Shown in pieces: positions 43,276-53,786 of a DNA stretch of 64,000 nt. Made by a program: the position numbers and the translations under genes. Origin of the DNA: Flavobacterium pectinovorum (GTDB lineage: Bacteria; Bacteroidota; Bacteroidia; Flavobacteriales; Flavobacteriaceae). Below the pieces are notes generated by a model. That model was given only the letters and a program-made list of their open reading frames with translations. It made no database searches and was not told the origin of the DNA. Numbering within the stretch: position 1 is the stretch's first letter; every line of letters starts with the position of its first letter. Location: positions 94,099 to 158,098 of the forward strand of contig NZ_JAFEVZ010000013.1 of assembly GCF_022802975.1 (NCBI RefSeq), given 5' to 3'.

Positions 43276-44820
43276 ATGGCTAACCATCAAAAAGATTTCT
43301 TATTTGTACTAATCAAGTCACTTTCTAAATCTGAAAAAAGACAGTTTAAAATTTTTGCAAGCCGTTTAGAAACAAGTTCGAATACTAAATTCATTGAGTT
43401 ATTTAATATTTTGGATAAGTCTGAAACTTATGATGAAAAACTTATTCTAAAAAGCGGAATCATCAAAAAAGTTCAGTTATCTAATTTAAAATCATACTTA
43501 TACAAGCAAATTTTAGTTAGTATCCGTTTGAATATTCCCAGCCAGAATATTCGTTATCAGTTGCGTGAACAAATTGATTTTGCTGTAATTCTATACAATA
43601 AAGGATTATACAAACAGAGTTTGAAAATTTTAGATAAAACCAAAATATTAGCACTTGAAAATGACGAAAAACTAATGGCTTATGAGATTGTCGAATTCGA
43701 GAAATTAATCGAATCACAATACATCACACGAAGCATTCAGGGACGTGCTGACGAATTGGTAATTCAGGCCAAAGAATTAAATTACCGCAATACAATTTCC
43801 AGTAAGCTATCCAATCTGTCTCTTCAGCTATATGGAATCATGCTAAAAACCGGCTATGTAAAAAATGACGAGGAGTACAAATACATTGATGATTATTTCA
43901 ACAAGCATATTTCAAAATTAGACGAAAGTAAATTTGGTTTCCGTGAAAAATATTGGTTTTATAACGCAAATCTATGGCGTAGTTTCCTTGTTCAGGATTT
44001 TCTGTCAAGTTACAAATACGCTTATAAATGGGTTCGATTGTTTTATGATCATCCAAATATGATTTATCAAAACCCAGTATTTTTTCTAAAGGGAAATCAT
44101 TACTTTTTAGAATCGCTTTACATGTTGAAATATAAATCGAATTTCAAAAAATACTTAACGCTTTTAGAAGAAACCATTCAGGATCCTAAATTTCCGGTTA
44201 ATGATAATATTGCATCGCTATCATTTTTATACCTATATAATAACAAACTAAATTTTCATATTCTTGAGGGAACTTTTGCCGAAAGTGAATATTTGATTCC
44301 GGAGATTTTAGAGAAAATTAAAATTCATAGCGAACACCTTGATGAACATCACGAAATGTTGTTTTTCTACAAAATTGCCTCTATTTATTTTGGAAACGAA
44401 AAATACAACGAGTCGATTTATTATCTGGACAAAATTATCAACAACAAAAACTTAACGATGCGGGAAGATTTAATGTGTTTTGCAAGGCTTTTATCCTTGA
44501 TCGCACATTATGAGTTAGGAAAAGATTATTACCTTGAAAATCATCTTAAAAACACGTATAAATTTTTACTCAAGATGAATGATTTACATGAAGTTCAAAA
44601 AGAAATTATAAAATTCATGAGAAACCTAAATAATTTTTATCCAGCCGATATCAAAAAAGAATTCATTAAGATGCGTGAACGTTTTATTGAATTAGAAAAA
44701 AACACTTATGAAAAAAGAGCTTTCCTGTATCTGGATATCATTTCATGGCTGGAAAGCAAAATAGAAAATCGAAAAATTGCAGATATCATAAAAGAAAAAG
44801 CAAAATTAAGTAGCCGTTAA
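43276..44820 (+). CDS. Conserved Bacteroidota protein of unknown function (helical repeat)
   Basis: A 514-residue cytoplasmic protein, no signal peptide, nearly all alpha-helical. It starts KDFLFVLIKSLSKSEKRQFK and continues with helix pairs spaced like TPR repeats (QLREQIDFAVILYNKGLYKQ, FFYKIASIYFGNEKYNESIY). No catalytic motif is visible. It is divergent from leuA with a 148 bp shared promoter region and converges on the giant adhesin gene. I know it only as a conserved hypothetical; a scaffold role is possible. Confidence 0.75.
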   Translation: MANHQKDFLFVLIKSLSKSEKRQFKIFASRLETSSNTKFIELFNILDKSETYDEKLILKSGIIKKVQLSNLKSYLYKQILVSIRLNIPSQNIRYQLREQIDFAVILYNKGLYKQSLKILDKTKILALENDEKLMAYEIVEFEKLIESQYITRSIQGRADELVIQAKELNYRNTISSKLSNLSLQLYGIMLKTGYVKNDEEYKYIDDYFNKHISKLDESKFGFREKYWFYNANLWRSFLVQDFLSSYKYAYKWVRLFYDHPNMIYQNPVFFLKGNHYFLESLYMLKYKSNFKKYLTLLEETIQDPKFPVNDNIASLSFLYLYNNKLNFHILEGTFAESEYLIPEILEKIKIHSEHLDEHHEMLFFYKIASIYFGNEKYNESIYYLDKIINNKNLTMREDLMCFARLLSLIAHYELGKDYYLENHLKNTYKFLLKMNDLHEVQKEIIKFMRNLNNFYPADIKKEFIKMRERFIELEKNTYEKRAFLYLDIISWLESKIENRKIADIIKEKAKLSSR

Positions 44821-44857
44821 AATAAAAGAGCTTCCAGATTGGAAGCTCTTTTATTTT
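44821..44857. terminator. Bidirectional terminator
   Basis: AATAAAAGAGCTTCC, loop AGATT, GGAAGCTCTTTTATTTT: a 15-16 bp near-perfect stem between the stop codons of two convergent genes, overlapping neither. Confidence 0.9.
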
Positions 44858-44859
44858 AA

Positions 44860-47800
44860 TTATCTTTTTAATGCAAAATGTGCTCTAAATACTTTTTTTA
44901 CAGATTGCTCTATATATTCTACTGTAAACCAATAATCGGATGCCGGCATAACTGACCCATTATAAGTTCCGTCCCATCCATCTTCTAAAGAACTTATTTG
45001 TTTTAATAACTTTCCGTAGCGATCGAATATAAAAATTTTGGAATCGGGCTGATCTTTTAATCCAATTAAATTCCAATATTCGTTATAACCATCTCCATTG
45101 GGAGTAAAAAATTTAGGGTAACCAATAATATAAACCTCAGCACTTAAATCAGTACATCCATTAATATCCCTAACTGTTACAATGTGTGGACCTGGTTTTA
45201 CATTATGAATTTCATTTGAACTCTCAAAAGGACCATTATCCAATTGGTATTCATAAGTTGCACTTCCGCCCGTTACTGTAATTGTAATTACTGAATCATC
45301 TGCAAACGCTAGTGTTTGGCTTGTTTTTAATTCTAGCCCCGGGAAAGATGCATCTACATTTGCCGTGACAGGATGAGAAACACAACCTGTACTATTATTA
45401 ATTGCTATTACAGCATATTCTCCTTCTTGAGTAGCCTCATAAGTATTTGATACTGCACCACTGATTTTATTAGAATTTAAATACCATACAAAATCATAAT
45501 TTGTTTTACTCAATCCTGTATCTAAAATATAGGATTTAAATGCTTTACCTGTTTTTTGATCCACACATATAATACCATTTTTTAATATTGGTTCTGGTAA
45601 TGGGTTCACTAAAACCTCAATAGAAATTGACTTCCCAATACATCCGTTAAGTGTTGGAGTAATAGTATAAGTAACGCTTCCCTGATTATTTCCTGAAGTC
45701 TCCAGTATTTGATTAATAACATCTCCACTACCATCTGATGCTCCCGAAACTCCGTTTACAACAACTGTCCATTGAAAAGTTGTACCTGCCAAACTAGGAG
45801 ATAAACTAATATTAGGCGATTCACCACTACATATAACCCCTGGCGGAGTTCCAAACACCTCAGGTAAAGGATTTACTTTTACAATCACATCCAAAGGAAT
45901 TCCCGAACAACCATTTTTATAAGGGGTTATTGTATATGTAACTGTCCCTTGCGTACTTCCTGTTGCAAATAATTGCTGATTTATAATATTACCTGTACCT
46001 GAACTGGCACCGGATGCACCATTTTGTACTACAGTCCAATTAAAAGTTACCCCTACAATATTTTCTGCAATTAAATTCACATTGGTTGTTTCTCCTGAAC
46101 AAATTGTATTTTGATCAGGGTTTGCTTTAACTATTGGCTTAGGCTCTACAATAAAATTGATTGCAATAGGCAAACCCTCACAGCCATTAGTTATTGGAGT
46201 AACCATATAAACGACTTGCCCCGGGTTATTACCATTACAGGTCAATGTTTGCACAATTGTATTTCCATTTCCTGCACTGGCTCCTGTAACATTTGTCTGT
46301 ACTACATTCCAGACAAATGTTGTTCCCGGCAGATTACTAGACAATAATATCGAAGTTGTATCTCCAGAACAAATGGAAGCACTTGAAATATTTGAAATTG
46401 CTATTGGTGTTGGTGTAACATTTATTGTAACATCAACAGGATCTCCAACACATCCGTCAATAGTAGGGAAAACTTTATAGACAACAGCACCCATTGCATC
46501 CGAAGTCGTTTTTAGCAATTGGCTAATCGAATTGCCTGAACCTGCTACTGCTCCGGTAACTCCTGTTTGAGAAACAGTCCAGGAAAAATTTGTTCCGGCT
46601 GTAGAACTAGTCAATAAAATATTTGTTTGCTGATTAGAACAAATAGTTTCTGTTGATGGCGTTGAAACAACAATTGGAATTTCATTCACTTTTACCAAAA
46701 CATTTCCGGTTTGTATCTGAAAGCAGTTAGTTGCAGTATTTCTTACACTTACCAAATCATAACTTGTAGTTGTTGTTAGATTTCCTGTTACTAAAGAAGC
46801 TGTCCCATTAGAATTTAAAAGAATTGTTTGGTTAGCCCCTGAATTTATTTTATAAGTTACTTCTGCTTCTGGCGTTCCTGTAAAATTAACTGTTGTTCCA
46901 ATTCCTGCACAAACTGTTGTTGTTCCTGAAATACTTGCTGTAGGCAATGAATTTACAGTTACTGTAGCTGTCCCTGCCTGAGCTTGCGAACAGGTTGTTA
47001 CAGGATTTTGTACACTTACCAAATTATAAATAGTATTTGTCGTTAAATTTCCTGTTGCTAAAATAGCCGTTCCTGCGGCATCCAGATTTATTGTTTGATT
47101 TGTACCACTATTGATAGTATAAGTTACTATTGTATTTGGAGTCCCTGAAAAAGTAATATTTGCCCCAGTTCCAGAACAAACTGAAGTACTTCCCGAAATA
47201 CTTGCTACAGGCAATGAATTTACAGTTACTGTAGCTGTCCCTGCCTGAGCTTGCGAACAGGTCGTTACAGGATTTTGTACACTTACCAAATTATAAATAG
47301 TATTTGTCGTTAAATTTCCTGTTGCTAAAATAGCCGTTCCTGCGGCATCCAGATTTATTGTTTGATTTGTACCACTATTGATAGTATAAGTTACTATTGC
47401 ATTTGGAGTCCCTGAAAAAGTAATATTTGACCCAGTTCCAGAACAAACTGAAGTACTTCCCGAAATACTTGCTGTAGGCAATGAATTTATAGTTACTGTA
47501 GCTGTCCCTGTCTGAGCTTGCGAACAGGTCGTTGCAGGATTTTGTACACTTACCAAATTATAAATAGTATTTGTCGTTAAATTTCCTGTTGCTAAAATAG
47601 CCATACCTGCGGCATCCAGATTTATTGTTTGATTTGTACCACTATTGATAGTATAAGTTACTATTGTATTTGGAGTCCCTGAAAAAGTAATATTCGTCCC
47701 TGTACCTGAACAAACTGAAGTACTTCCAGAAATACTTGCTGTAGGCAATGAATTTACAGTTACTGTAGCTGTCCCTGCCTGAGCTTGCGAACAGGTCGTT

Positions 47801-50800
47801 ACAGGATTTTGTACACTTACCAAATTATAAATAGTATTTGTCGTTAAATTTCCTGTTGCTAAAATAGCCGTCCCTGCGGCATCCAGATTTATTGTTTGAT
47901 TTGTACCACTATTGATAGTATAAGTTACTATTGCATTTGGAGTCCCTGAAAAAGTAATATTTGCCCCAGTTCCAGAACAAACTGAAGTACTTCCCGAAAT
48001 ACTTGCTGTAGGCAATGAATTTATAGTTACTGTAACTGTCCCTGTCTGAGCTTGCGAACAGGTTGTTACAGGATTTTGTACACTTACCAAATTATAAATA
48101 GTATTTACGGTTAAATTTCCTGTTGCTAAAATAGCCGTTCCGGCTGCATCCAGATTTATTGTTTGATTTACACCACTATTGATAGTATAAGTTACTATTG
48201 TATTTGGAGTCCCTGAAAAAGTAATATTAGTCCCAGTGCCTGAACAAATAGAAGTAGTTCCCGAAATACTTGCAATTGGCAATGGATTGATACTAATTTT
48301 AAATGTGCTAGCTGGTCCTGTACAGGTCCCATCTGAAGCTGTAACTGAAATAACAGCAGTCTGAATTACCCCTGTTGTATTTATAGCAGTAAAGGATGGA
48401 ATGTTTCCTGTTCCATTTGCAGCAATTCCAATAGAAGTATTGTTACTTGCCCAATTAAAAACTGCTCCTGTAGGAGTACTTGTAAAACTTGGAACTACTA
48501 CTAACTCATTGGCGCAAACTGAAGTTATATCGGCCATTGAGTCAACTATTGGAAGTGGACAATTTGAGGAAGAGCAATTTCCACTACCTGACGTAATACA
48601 GGTATTACCTACAGAAGTAACAGTTATCGCAACATTTTGTCCAGGTATTAAATTATTAATTGTTAATGTCGTTCCTGTAGTTGTTCCTGAAACTGGAGTA
48701 GCTGCATCGATACTATAATTATAGGTATAACCCGTTGCTCCAGAAATGTTATTCCAATTAAATGTAACACTTGACGTTGTTGATGTACCACAATTAATAG
48801 ATAATACAGGCCGTGAATTGATATTTATCGTTGCTACACTAGAACTATTGCTACATGGTGAAGTTCCGTTTAAAGTATAAGTAAAAGTACTCGTTGTTGC
48901 TCCAATTGCAGGTATAAAAGTACCTAAAGTCGCATTAAATGTCCCTCCAGTCCCTGTACTTCTCGTCCAGATTCCTCCCGTTTGCTCACCAGCTATTAAA
49001 CTGAATAAATTGATTGAGGATGTACTGCTTTCACAAGCCGTTGTACTTCCTGAAGATCCTGCCACAGGCTGTGGATTGATATTTATCGTTGCAACACTAG
49101 AACTATTACCACATGGCAAGGTTCCATTTAAAGTATAAGTAAAAGTACTCGTTGTTGCTCCCACAGCTGGTGTAAAAGTTCCCAAAGCTGCATTAAACGC
49201 ACCTCCTGTACCTGAAGATCTTGTCCAAATTCCACCTAATTGCTCACCGGTTATTAAACTAAATAAATCTATAGATGTTGCACTATTTTCACAAACAGTT
49301 GTATTTCCTGAAGATCCTGCCACAGGCTGAGGATTAATATTTACCGTTGCTATACTAGAACTATTACTACATGGTAAAGTTCCGTTTAAAGTATAAGTAA
49401 AAGTACTCGTTGTTGCTCCCACAGCTGGTGTAAAAGTTCCCAAAGCTGCGTTAAACGTACCTCCAGTACCCGAAGATCTTGTCCAAATTCCACCCGATTG
49501 CTCACCGGTTATTAAACTGAATAAATCTATAGCTGTTGCACTATTTTCACAAACAGTAGTATTTCCCGAAGATCCTGCTACAGGCTGTGAATTGATATTT
49601 ACCGTTGCTATACTAGAACTATTACTGCATGGAGCAGTTCCGTTTAAAGTATAAGTAAAACTGCTTGTTATTGCTCCAACTGCAGGGGTAAATGTTCCTA
49701 AAGCAGCATTAAATGTTCCGCCAGTTCCTGTGGTTCTTGTCCAAATTCCACCCGATTGCTCACCGGTTATTAAACTGAATAAATCTATAGGAGTAGCACT
49801 GCTTTCACAAGCTATAGTACTTCCAGAAGATCCTGCTACAGGTTGAGGATTAATATTCACAGTCGCAACACTTGAACTATTACTACATGGAGCAGTTCCG
49901 TTTAAAGTATAAGTAAAAGTACTCGTTATTGCTCCCACAGCTGGCGTAAAAATTCCCAAAGCAGTATTAAATGTTCCTCCAGTTCCTGTAGTTCTTGTCC
50001 ATGTCCCACCAGTTTGCTCACCTGTTATTAAACTAAATAAATCTATAGATGTTGCGCTATTTTCACAAAGAGTAGTATTTCCTGAAGATCCTGCATTTGG
50101 TTGTGCATTAATTGTAATAGTCGCTGTTGAGGAACCTGCTAATTGACAAGTTGCAGGATTTGCTGTTACAGTATATGTCACGGTATATGTTCCGGCTGTT
50201 GAAGCAGTCAAATCTATTACTCCGGTACTTGCATTTATACTTAATCCCGAAGTTGAGCTATACGTTCCTCCTGTCACAAATCCTGTTACACCAATTGGCG
50301 AAGGATTTATGCCATTTTTACAAACTGGTGATGTATATGAAAATCCAATAACAGGTGCAGACCCACCAATTGTTACGGTTGTGGATGTCGTTAAAGAACA
50401 GGTTTTAGAAGATGTGGTACTAAAAGACAAATCATCAATTGCAAAATCGTTCCCTCCTCCTGAAATATTAGTGTCTATGATTTTTATAGTTGCCAAAGAA
50501 GAAACTGTAGAATTCCATGTACCTGTTATATTCGTCCAATTACAGGTTGTTGTTGCCGGAGTTCCTGCAGTAACAACATTAGTAGCCGAAACAGAACTCA
50601 ATGTAATTGGAGCTCCATTAATAAGTACCTGAAAAGTAGCAACACTACCATCGCCAATGTTTTGCACCCAAAAAGAAAAATTATAACTCTTCGATGTTTC
50701 TACAGGTACCGTTTGTGACCAAATTACACTATTTGCAATAGTAGCTCCATCAGCTACTAACATTTTTCCTGTTCCTGTTGTTTTATCACCGCAAGTTGTA

Positions 50801-52023
50801 AACTTATTATACCAGGTAGAAGGATTTGAAACAATTCCGTATGCAAATTGTGTACCCGCTGTATTAGATAAGGAATAACCATAATCAGAATAAAATCCTG
50901 ATGTTCCGTTTTCAAAACCAGGGTTTCCTATTAAATTTCCAACTGAAGGCGGAACTGTTGTTGAATTTACCGTATAAGTTGTGGTTACAATTGGGTTTAC
51001 GGTAACACTATTACTTGTACCCGAAATTGGACCACCTGGCGAAGCTGACCAGCTATAAGCAGAACCTCCATTGGCAGCGGTTAACGTAACCGCAGCTCCA
51101 GATAACAAACAACCTGTCGGGGATGCACTTAAAGTAATATCCAACGGAGCTGCCAATGTCACTGGTGTAGAAACTGTACTCGCAGGCGAATTCGAATCTG
51201 TTATAGATACAGAATAATTTCCACCTGCTAAATTTTGAAAAATACCAGTAGTATTTGTAGCTGAGGAAGATCCTGACAATGTAAAAGTAAATGGGCCAAC
51301 ACCTCCATTTGGATAAGCAACAATTACCCCATCATTTCCAGTTGGACAAGATGGATTAGTTACAGATGTAGAAACTGTTAGAGGTGCAGGTGGTGCATAT
51401 AAAGATATATCATCTATAGCAAAATCATTCCCACCTCCTCCTGCACTATTTGTCGAAAGCTCAAAATGGATATAAGCAGTTCCTGTTCCGGCAACGTTTA
51501 TCGTATATGAAACTTTATTCCAACCGGCTGGCATTGCACCAACATCTGAATTACCTTCTTTAAGTATTTTAGTACACGGGCATTGATTTGATAATGTTAA
51601 ATCAATTTTAGGAGCTGGATTTGCTGCATTGCTTACATTGTTAACATTCTTTATCCAATAGGTAAAAGTGTAATTTAACCCTCTTTGAATCGGTAAGTTT
51701 GTGTATTTGTAAAATATGTCATTATTCTGCCCATCAACAACCATCATATTTCCAGTACCAGAATGGTCTGTACTGTTCATGAAATTTGCCGTATTTATTG
51801 GGCGAGGATTTGTTGTAATGGCATATTGCCCGGGAACACTGTTTCCTGTTGGTGCGGAAATGAGAGAATAATTACTAGAATATCCTCCCGAGGATTCAAA
51901 ACCTCCATTCGAAATCAGGTTTTGCGATTTACAAGTAATGGAGGTAAGAATGCTAGCAAAAATAAATGTTAAAACTCTCTTTTTTTTTGGGGCAAAAAAG
52001 GGTAACAAACGGTAATAAAACAT
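44860..52023 (-). CDS. Giant repeat surface protein with type IX secretion (type B) C-terminal domain
   Basis: A 2387-residue secreted adhesin-like protein. Order by residue: signal peptide (1-34); jelly-roll-like domain with NGGFESSG (35-210); SprB-type repeat (213-300); second NPGFENG domain (365-560); five 86-residue units (637-1067); fibronectin III-like domain (about 1075-1150); PKD-like domain; six 89-residue units (1246-1780); four PKD/Ig-like units of about 90 residues (1781-2140); Ig and SprB-like domains; gliding-associated type B C-terminal domain (last 90 residues: FTPNGDGYNEYWNL, IFDRYGKLL, WDGTYNG, MPASDYWF). It would be exported by the type IX system and held at or released from the cell surface. 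A TATTTTTG -7-like box is found about 50 bp upstream. Confidence 0.93.
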   Translation of the reverse strand: MFYYRLLPFFAPKKKRVLTFIFASILTSITCKSQNLISNGGFESSGGYSSNYSLISAPTGNSVPGQYAITTNPRPINTANFMNSTDHSGTGNMMVVDGQNNDIFYKYTNLPIQRGLNYTFTYWIKNVNNVSNAANPAPKIDLTLSNQCPCTKILKEGNSDVGAMPAGWNKVSYTINVAGTGTAYIHFELSTNSAGGGGNDFAIDDISLYAPPAPLTVSTSVTNPSCPTGNDGVIVAYPNGGVGPFTFTLSGSSSATNTTGIFQNLAGGNYSVSITDSNSPASTVSTPVTLAAPLDITLSASPTGCLLSGAAVTLTAANGGSAYSWSASPGGPISGTSNSVTVNPIVTTTYTVNSTTVPPSVGNLIGNPGFENGTSGFYSDYGYSLSNTAGTQFAYGIVSNPSTWYNKFTTCGDKTTGTGKMLVADGATIANSVIWSQTVPVETSKSYNFSFWVQNIGDGSVATFQVLINGAPITLSSVSATNVVTAGTPATTTCNWTNITGTWNSTVSSLATIKIIDTNISGGGNDFAIDDLSFSTTSSKTCSLTTSTTVTIGGSAPVIGFSYTSPVCKNGINPSPIGVTGFVTGGTYSSTSGLSINASTGVIDLTASTAGTYTVTYTVTANPATCQLAGSSTATITINAQPNAGSSGNTTLCENSATSIDLFSLITGEQTGGTWTRTTGTGGTFNTALGIFTPAVGAITSTFTYTLNGTAPCSNSSSVATVNINPQPVAGSSGSTIACESSATPIDLFSLITGEQSGGIWTRTTGTGGTFNAALGTFTPAVGAITSSFTYTLNGTAPCSNSSSIATVNINSQPVAGSSGNTTVCENSATAIDLFSLITGEQSGGIWTRSSGTGGTFNAALGTFTPAVGATTSTFTYTLNGTLPCSNSSSIATVNINPQPVAGSSGNTTVCENSATSIDLFSLITGEQLGGIWTRSSGTGGAFNAALGTFTPAVGATTSTFTYTLNGTLPCGNSSSVATININPQPVAGSSGSTTACESSTSSINLFSLIAGEQTGGIWTRSTGTGGTFNATLGTFIPAIGATTSTFTYTLNGTSPCSNSSSVATININSRPVLSINCGTSTTSSVTFNWNNISGATGYTYNYSIDAATPVSGTTTGTTLTINNLIPGQNVAITVTSVGNTCITSGSGNCSSSNCPLPIVDSMADITSVCANELVVVPSFTSTPTGAVFNWASNNTSIGIAANGTGNIPSFTAINTTGVIQTAVISVTASDGTCTGPASTFKISINPLPIASISGTTSICSGTGTNITFSGTPNTIVTYTINSGVNQTINLDAAGTAILATGNLTVNTIYNLVSVQNPVTTCSQAQTGTVTVTINSLPTASISGSTSVCSGTGANITFSGTPNAIVTYTINSGTNQTINLDAAGTAILATGNLTTNTIYNLVSVQNPVTTCSQAQAGTATVTVNSLPTASISGSTSVCSGTGTNITFSGTPNTIVTYTINSGTNQTINLDAAGMAILATGNLTTNTIYNLVSVQNPATTCSQAQTGTATVTINSLPTASISGSTSVCSGTGSNITFSGTPNAIVTYTINSGTNQTINLDAAGTAILATGNLTTNTIYNLVSVQNPVTTCSQAQAGTATVTVNSLPVASISGSTSVCSGTGANITFSGTPNTIVTYTINSGTNQTINLDAAGTAILATGNLTTNTIYNLVSVQNPVTTCSQAQAGTATVTVNSLPTASISGTTTVCAGIGTTVNFTGTPEAEVTYKINSGANQTILLNSNGTASLVTGNLTTTTSYDLVSVRNTATNCFQIQTGNVLVKVNEIPIVVSTPSTETICSNQQTNILLTSSTAGTNFSWTVSQTGVTGAVAGSGNSISQLLKTTSDAMGAVVYKVFPTIDGCVGDPVDVTINVTPTPIAISNISSASICSGDTTSILLSSNLPGTTFVWNVVQTNVTGASAGNGNTIVQTLTCNGNNPGQVVYMVTPITNGCEGLPIAINFIVEPKPIVKANPDQNTICSGETTNVNLIAENIVGVTFNWTVVQNGASGASSGTGNIINQQLFATGSTQGTVTYTITPYKNGCSGIPLDVIVKVNPLPEVFGTPPGVICSGESPNISLSPSLAGTTFQWTVVVNGVSGASDGSGDVINQILETSGNNQGSVTYTITPTLNGCIGKSISIEVLVNPLPEPILKNGIICVDQKTGKAFKSYILDTGLSKTNYDFVWYLNSNKISGAVSNTYEATQEGEYAVIAINNSTGCVSHPVTANVDASFPGLELKTSQTLAFADDSVITITVTGGSATYEYQLDNGPFESSNEIHNVKPGPHIVTVRDINGCTDLSAEVYIIGYPKFFTPNGDGYNEYWNLIGLKDQPDSKIFIFDRYGKLLKQISSLEDGWDGTYNGSVMPASDYWFTVEYIEQSVKKVFRAHFALKR
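45606..46684 (-). repeat. Four diverged PKD/Ig-like units (about 90 aa each)
   Basis: Protein-level repeats within the giant adhesin: each unit has TICSG or VICSGE near the start, then a TTFxWTVVQxxVTGAS core and a YTITPxxNGCxG end. DNA identity is low compared with the two arrays further upstream, so these are older duplications. Confidence 0.75.
46951..48285 (-). repeat. Five tandem 267 bp units inside the adhesin gene
   Basis: Unit borders (ATTTACAGTTACTGT or ATTTATAGTTACTGT) fall at 46951, 47218, 47485, 47752 and 48019, an exact 267 bp period (89 codons). Units differ by only a few bases over most of their length. A sixth, clearly diverged unit precedes at about 46684-46950. Each encodes VCSGTGTNITFSGTPN and DAAGTAILATGNLTTNTIYN. 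Confidence 0.92.
48823..50112 (-). repeat. Five tandem 258 bp units inside the adhesin gene
   Basis: Unit borders (ATTTATCGTTGC, ATTTACCGTTGC or ATTCACAGTCGC) fall at 48823, 49081, 49339, 49597 and 49855, an exact 258 bp period (86 codons). Units encode AGSSGNTTVCENSATSIDLF, then SLITGEQSGGIWTRSSGTGG, and are highly similar at DNA level. Confidence 0.92.
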
Positions 52024-52349
52024 AAATTAGATAGGTTTAATTAGTTTTAAATCTCAATTTATAAATTATAAACAAAAATATGTACTACGTTTTTTTTAAG
52101 TTAACTTTTGATGATATACATAATTTATCATAATCATAAATGAATATTTAATAATTTTAGGTGCTAAATTTATATAAATTTTAACACAAAAAACATTTGT
52201 AAATTTGCATCTGTTTACGATAACGTAATAGTGTTGACAACTTTGTATAATTATCTGATTTACTGCTATAATTAGGCGAATAATTACAACCAAAAAGCAC
52301 CTACATATTTAATTTGAAACTTATTTTTTCACGCTTTTCTATAGTGATT
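52024..52349. other. AT-rich upstream region of the adhesin gene
   Basis: No gene was seen. It holds the presumed adhesin promoter (TATTTTTG on the minus strand near 52075) and otherwise very AT-rich sequence. A 65-codon minus-strand frame in it lacks any protein-like features. Confidence 0.4.
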
Positions 52350-52600
<251 letters not shown>

Positions 52601-52690
52601 ACAAAACCTTAACAGCAAAAGATAGATATATATCGGACATTTGTAATGTAATAAACTGGTTATTTATTATTTTGGTTTTGGTTAGTTAAA

Positions 52691-52728
52691 TGATGCCGGC
52701 GTCTTCAAGATGCCGGCATTCTTTTTTA
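52691..52728 (+). terminator. Orphan GC-rich terminator
   Basis: ATGCCGGC, loop GTCTTCAAGAT, GCCGGCAT followed by TCTTTTTT on the plus strand. No plus-strand gene precedes it, so either a small RNA is transcribed from the left or it is a relic. On the minus strand there is no U-tract. Confidence 0.65.
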
Positions 52729-52967
52729 TATGAGTTTTGTTTCAGATTTTCTCCGTTTCTTGTTGAATGTACCGCACTTTGAACATAATTTTACAACAAA
52801 GTTCACTACATTTTTTTCCACAAATTGTACTAATTAGCACTAATTCTAACAAACCTTATATTACTAAAAACAATCTCATTACATATAAAAAAAAACCTTG
52901 AAAAACCTGACCGTTAAAAAATACAACACTAATTAACTTGAAACCGAAAACAAAGAAAAACATTAAA

Positions 52968-53768
52968 CTAATTTTTAAGTCTTTCATGAAGTAATTTAAA
53001 ATACAAAAAAGCCTTTAACAACCTGCTTCCGTGCCAGGAAAACATTTCGCCGTCTACAAAAATTGTTTTGGCATGATGTGTAAATCTTCCTATTTCAAAA
53101 GCGTCTTCTTCCTTGAAAGGATAAGGTTCTGAAGAAAGAAAAACCAGATCCGGATCGCCTTCCAACCGCATTTTTTTAAGTTCAATTTCAGGATAACGAC
53201 CTTTCTCTTCGTAGATATTTTTAAAATTGTTTAATTTCAGCAATTCATTAATGTAAGTATCATTTCCAACTACCATATATGGATTTTTCCAAATAAAATA
53301 AGCCGCTTTCTTACTCTCAATATCCTGAACGTAATTTTTAAAATCGTTTAAAGCAAAAGTTATCTTATCATTCCATTTTTGAGCTTCAGTTCTGCAATTA
53401 AAAAGTTTTCCAAAGTCTGAAATCATCTGAAAATTATCTTCAACATAAACAATATTCGTAACCCAAACCGGACAAATTACAGTTAACTGCGCTACAATTT
53501 CAGGTGTATTTTCTTCTTTATTACAAATAATAATATCGGGCTGCAATAATTTTATCTTTTCGAAATGAATCTTTTTAGTTCCGCCAACAATTTTCTTTGT
53601 AGATTTTAAATGATATGGATGTACACAAAACTTCGTAATTCCTATAATTTTATCTTCCAAGCCTAAATCATACAACAATTCAGTTTGAGACGGTACTAAC
53701 GAAATAATACGTTTTGGAGCTGTTTCAAAAGAATGTAAATTACCTAATTGATCTACTAATTGTTTCAT
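52968..53768 (-). CDS. Helical-backbone metal receptor, BtuF/FepB-like substrate-binding protein
   Basis: A 266-residue protein of the Peripla_BP_2 (cobalamin/iron-siderophore receptor) family: PKRIISLVPSQTELLYDLGL, GITKFCVHP, VGGTKKIHFEKIKLLQPDII, NLxxL-type helical backbone and VDGEMFSWHGSRLLKAFLYF. It has no signal peptide; the family domain begins at the first residues. It therefore may be cytoplasmic or exported unusually. No permease or ATPase gene is near. The 3' part is duplicated in decayed form at 52350-52600. pyrF lies upstream on the same strand behind a long hairpin. Confidence 0.85.
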   Translation of the reverse strand: MKQLVDQLGNLHSFETAPKRIISLVPSQTELLYDLGLEDKIIGITKFCVHPYHLKSTKKIVGGTKKIHFEKIKLLQPDIIICNKEENTPEIVAQLTVICPVWVTNIVYVEDNFQMISDFGKLFNCRTEAQKWNDKITFALNDFKNYVQDIESKKAAYFIWKNPYMVVGNDTYINELLKLNNFKNIYEEKGRYPEIELKKMRLEGDPDLVFLSSEPYPFKEEDAFEIGRFTHHAKTIFVDGEMFSWHGSRLLKAFLYFKLLHERLKN

Positions 53769-53786
53769 TGATTTAGATTGTGATTT

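Noticed and set aside
48401..48718. 105-codon plus-strand ORF (and others antisense to the adhesin)
   Set aside because: They mirror the repetitive low-stop coding sequence on the other strand and have no independent start signals or domains.
46951..50112. Regular tandem repeats that might be taken for a CRISPR array
   Set aside because: Units are 258/267 bp, contiguous, without spacers, and stay in frame within one long coding sequence.
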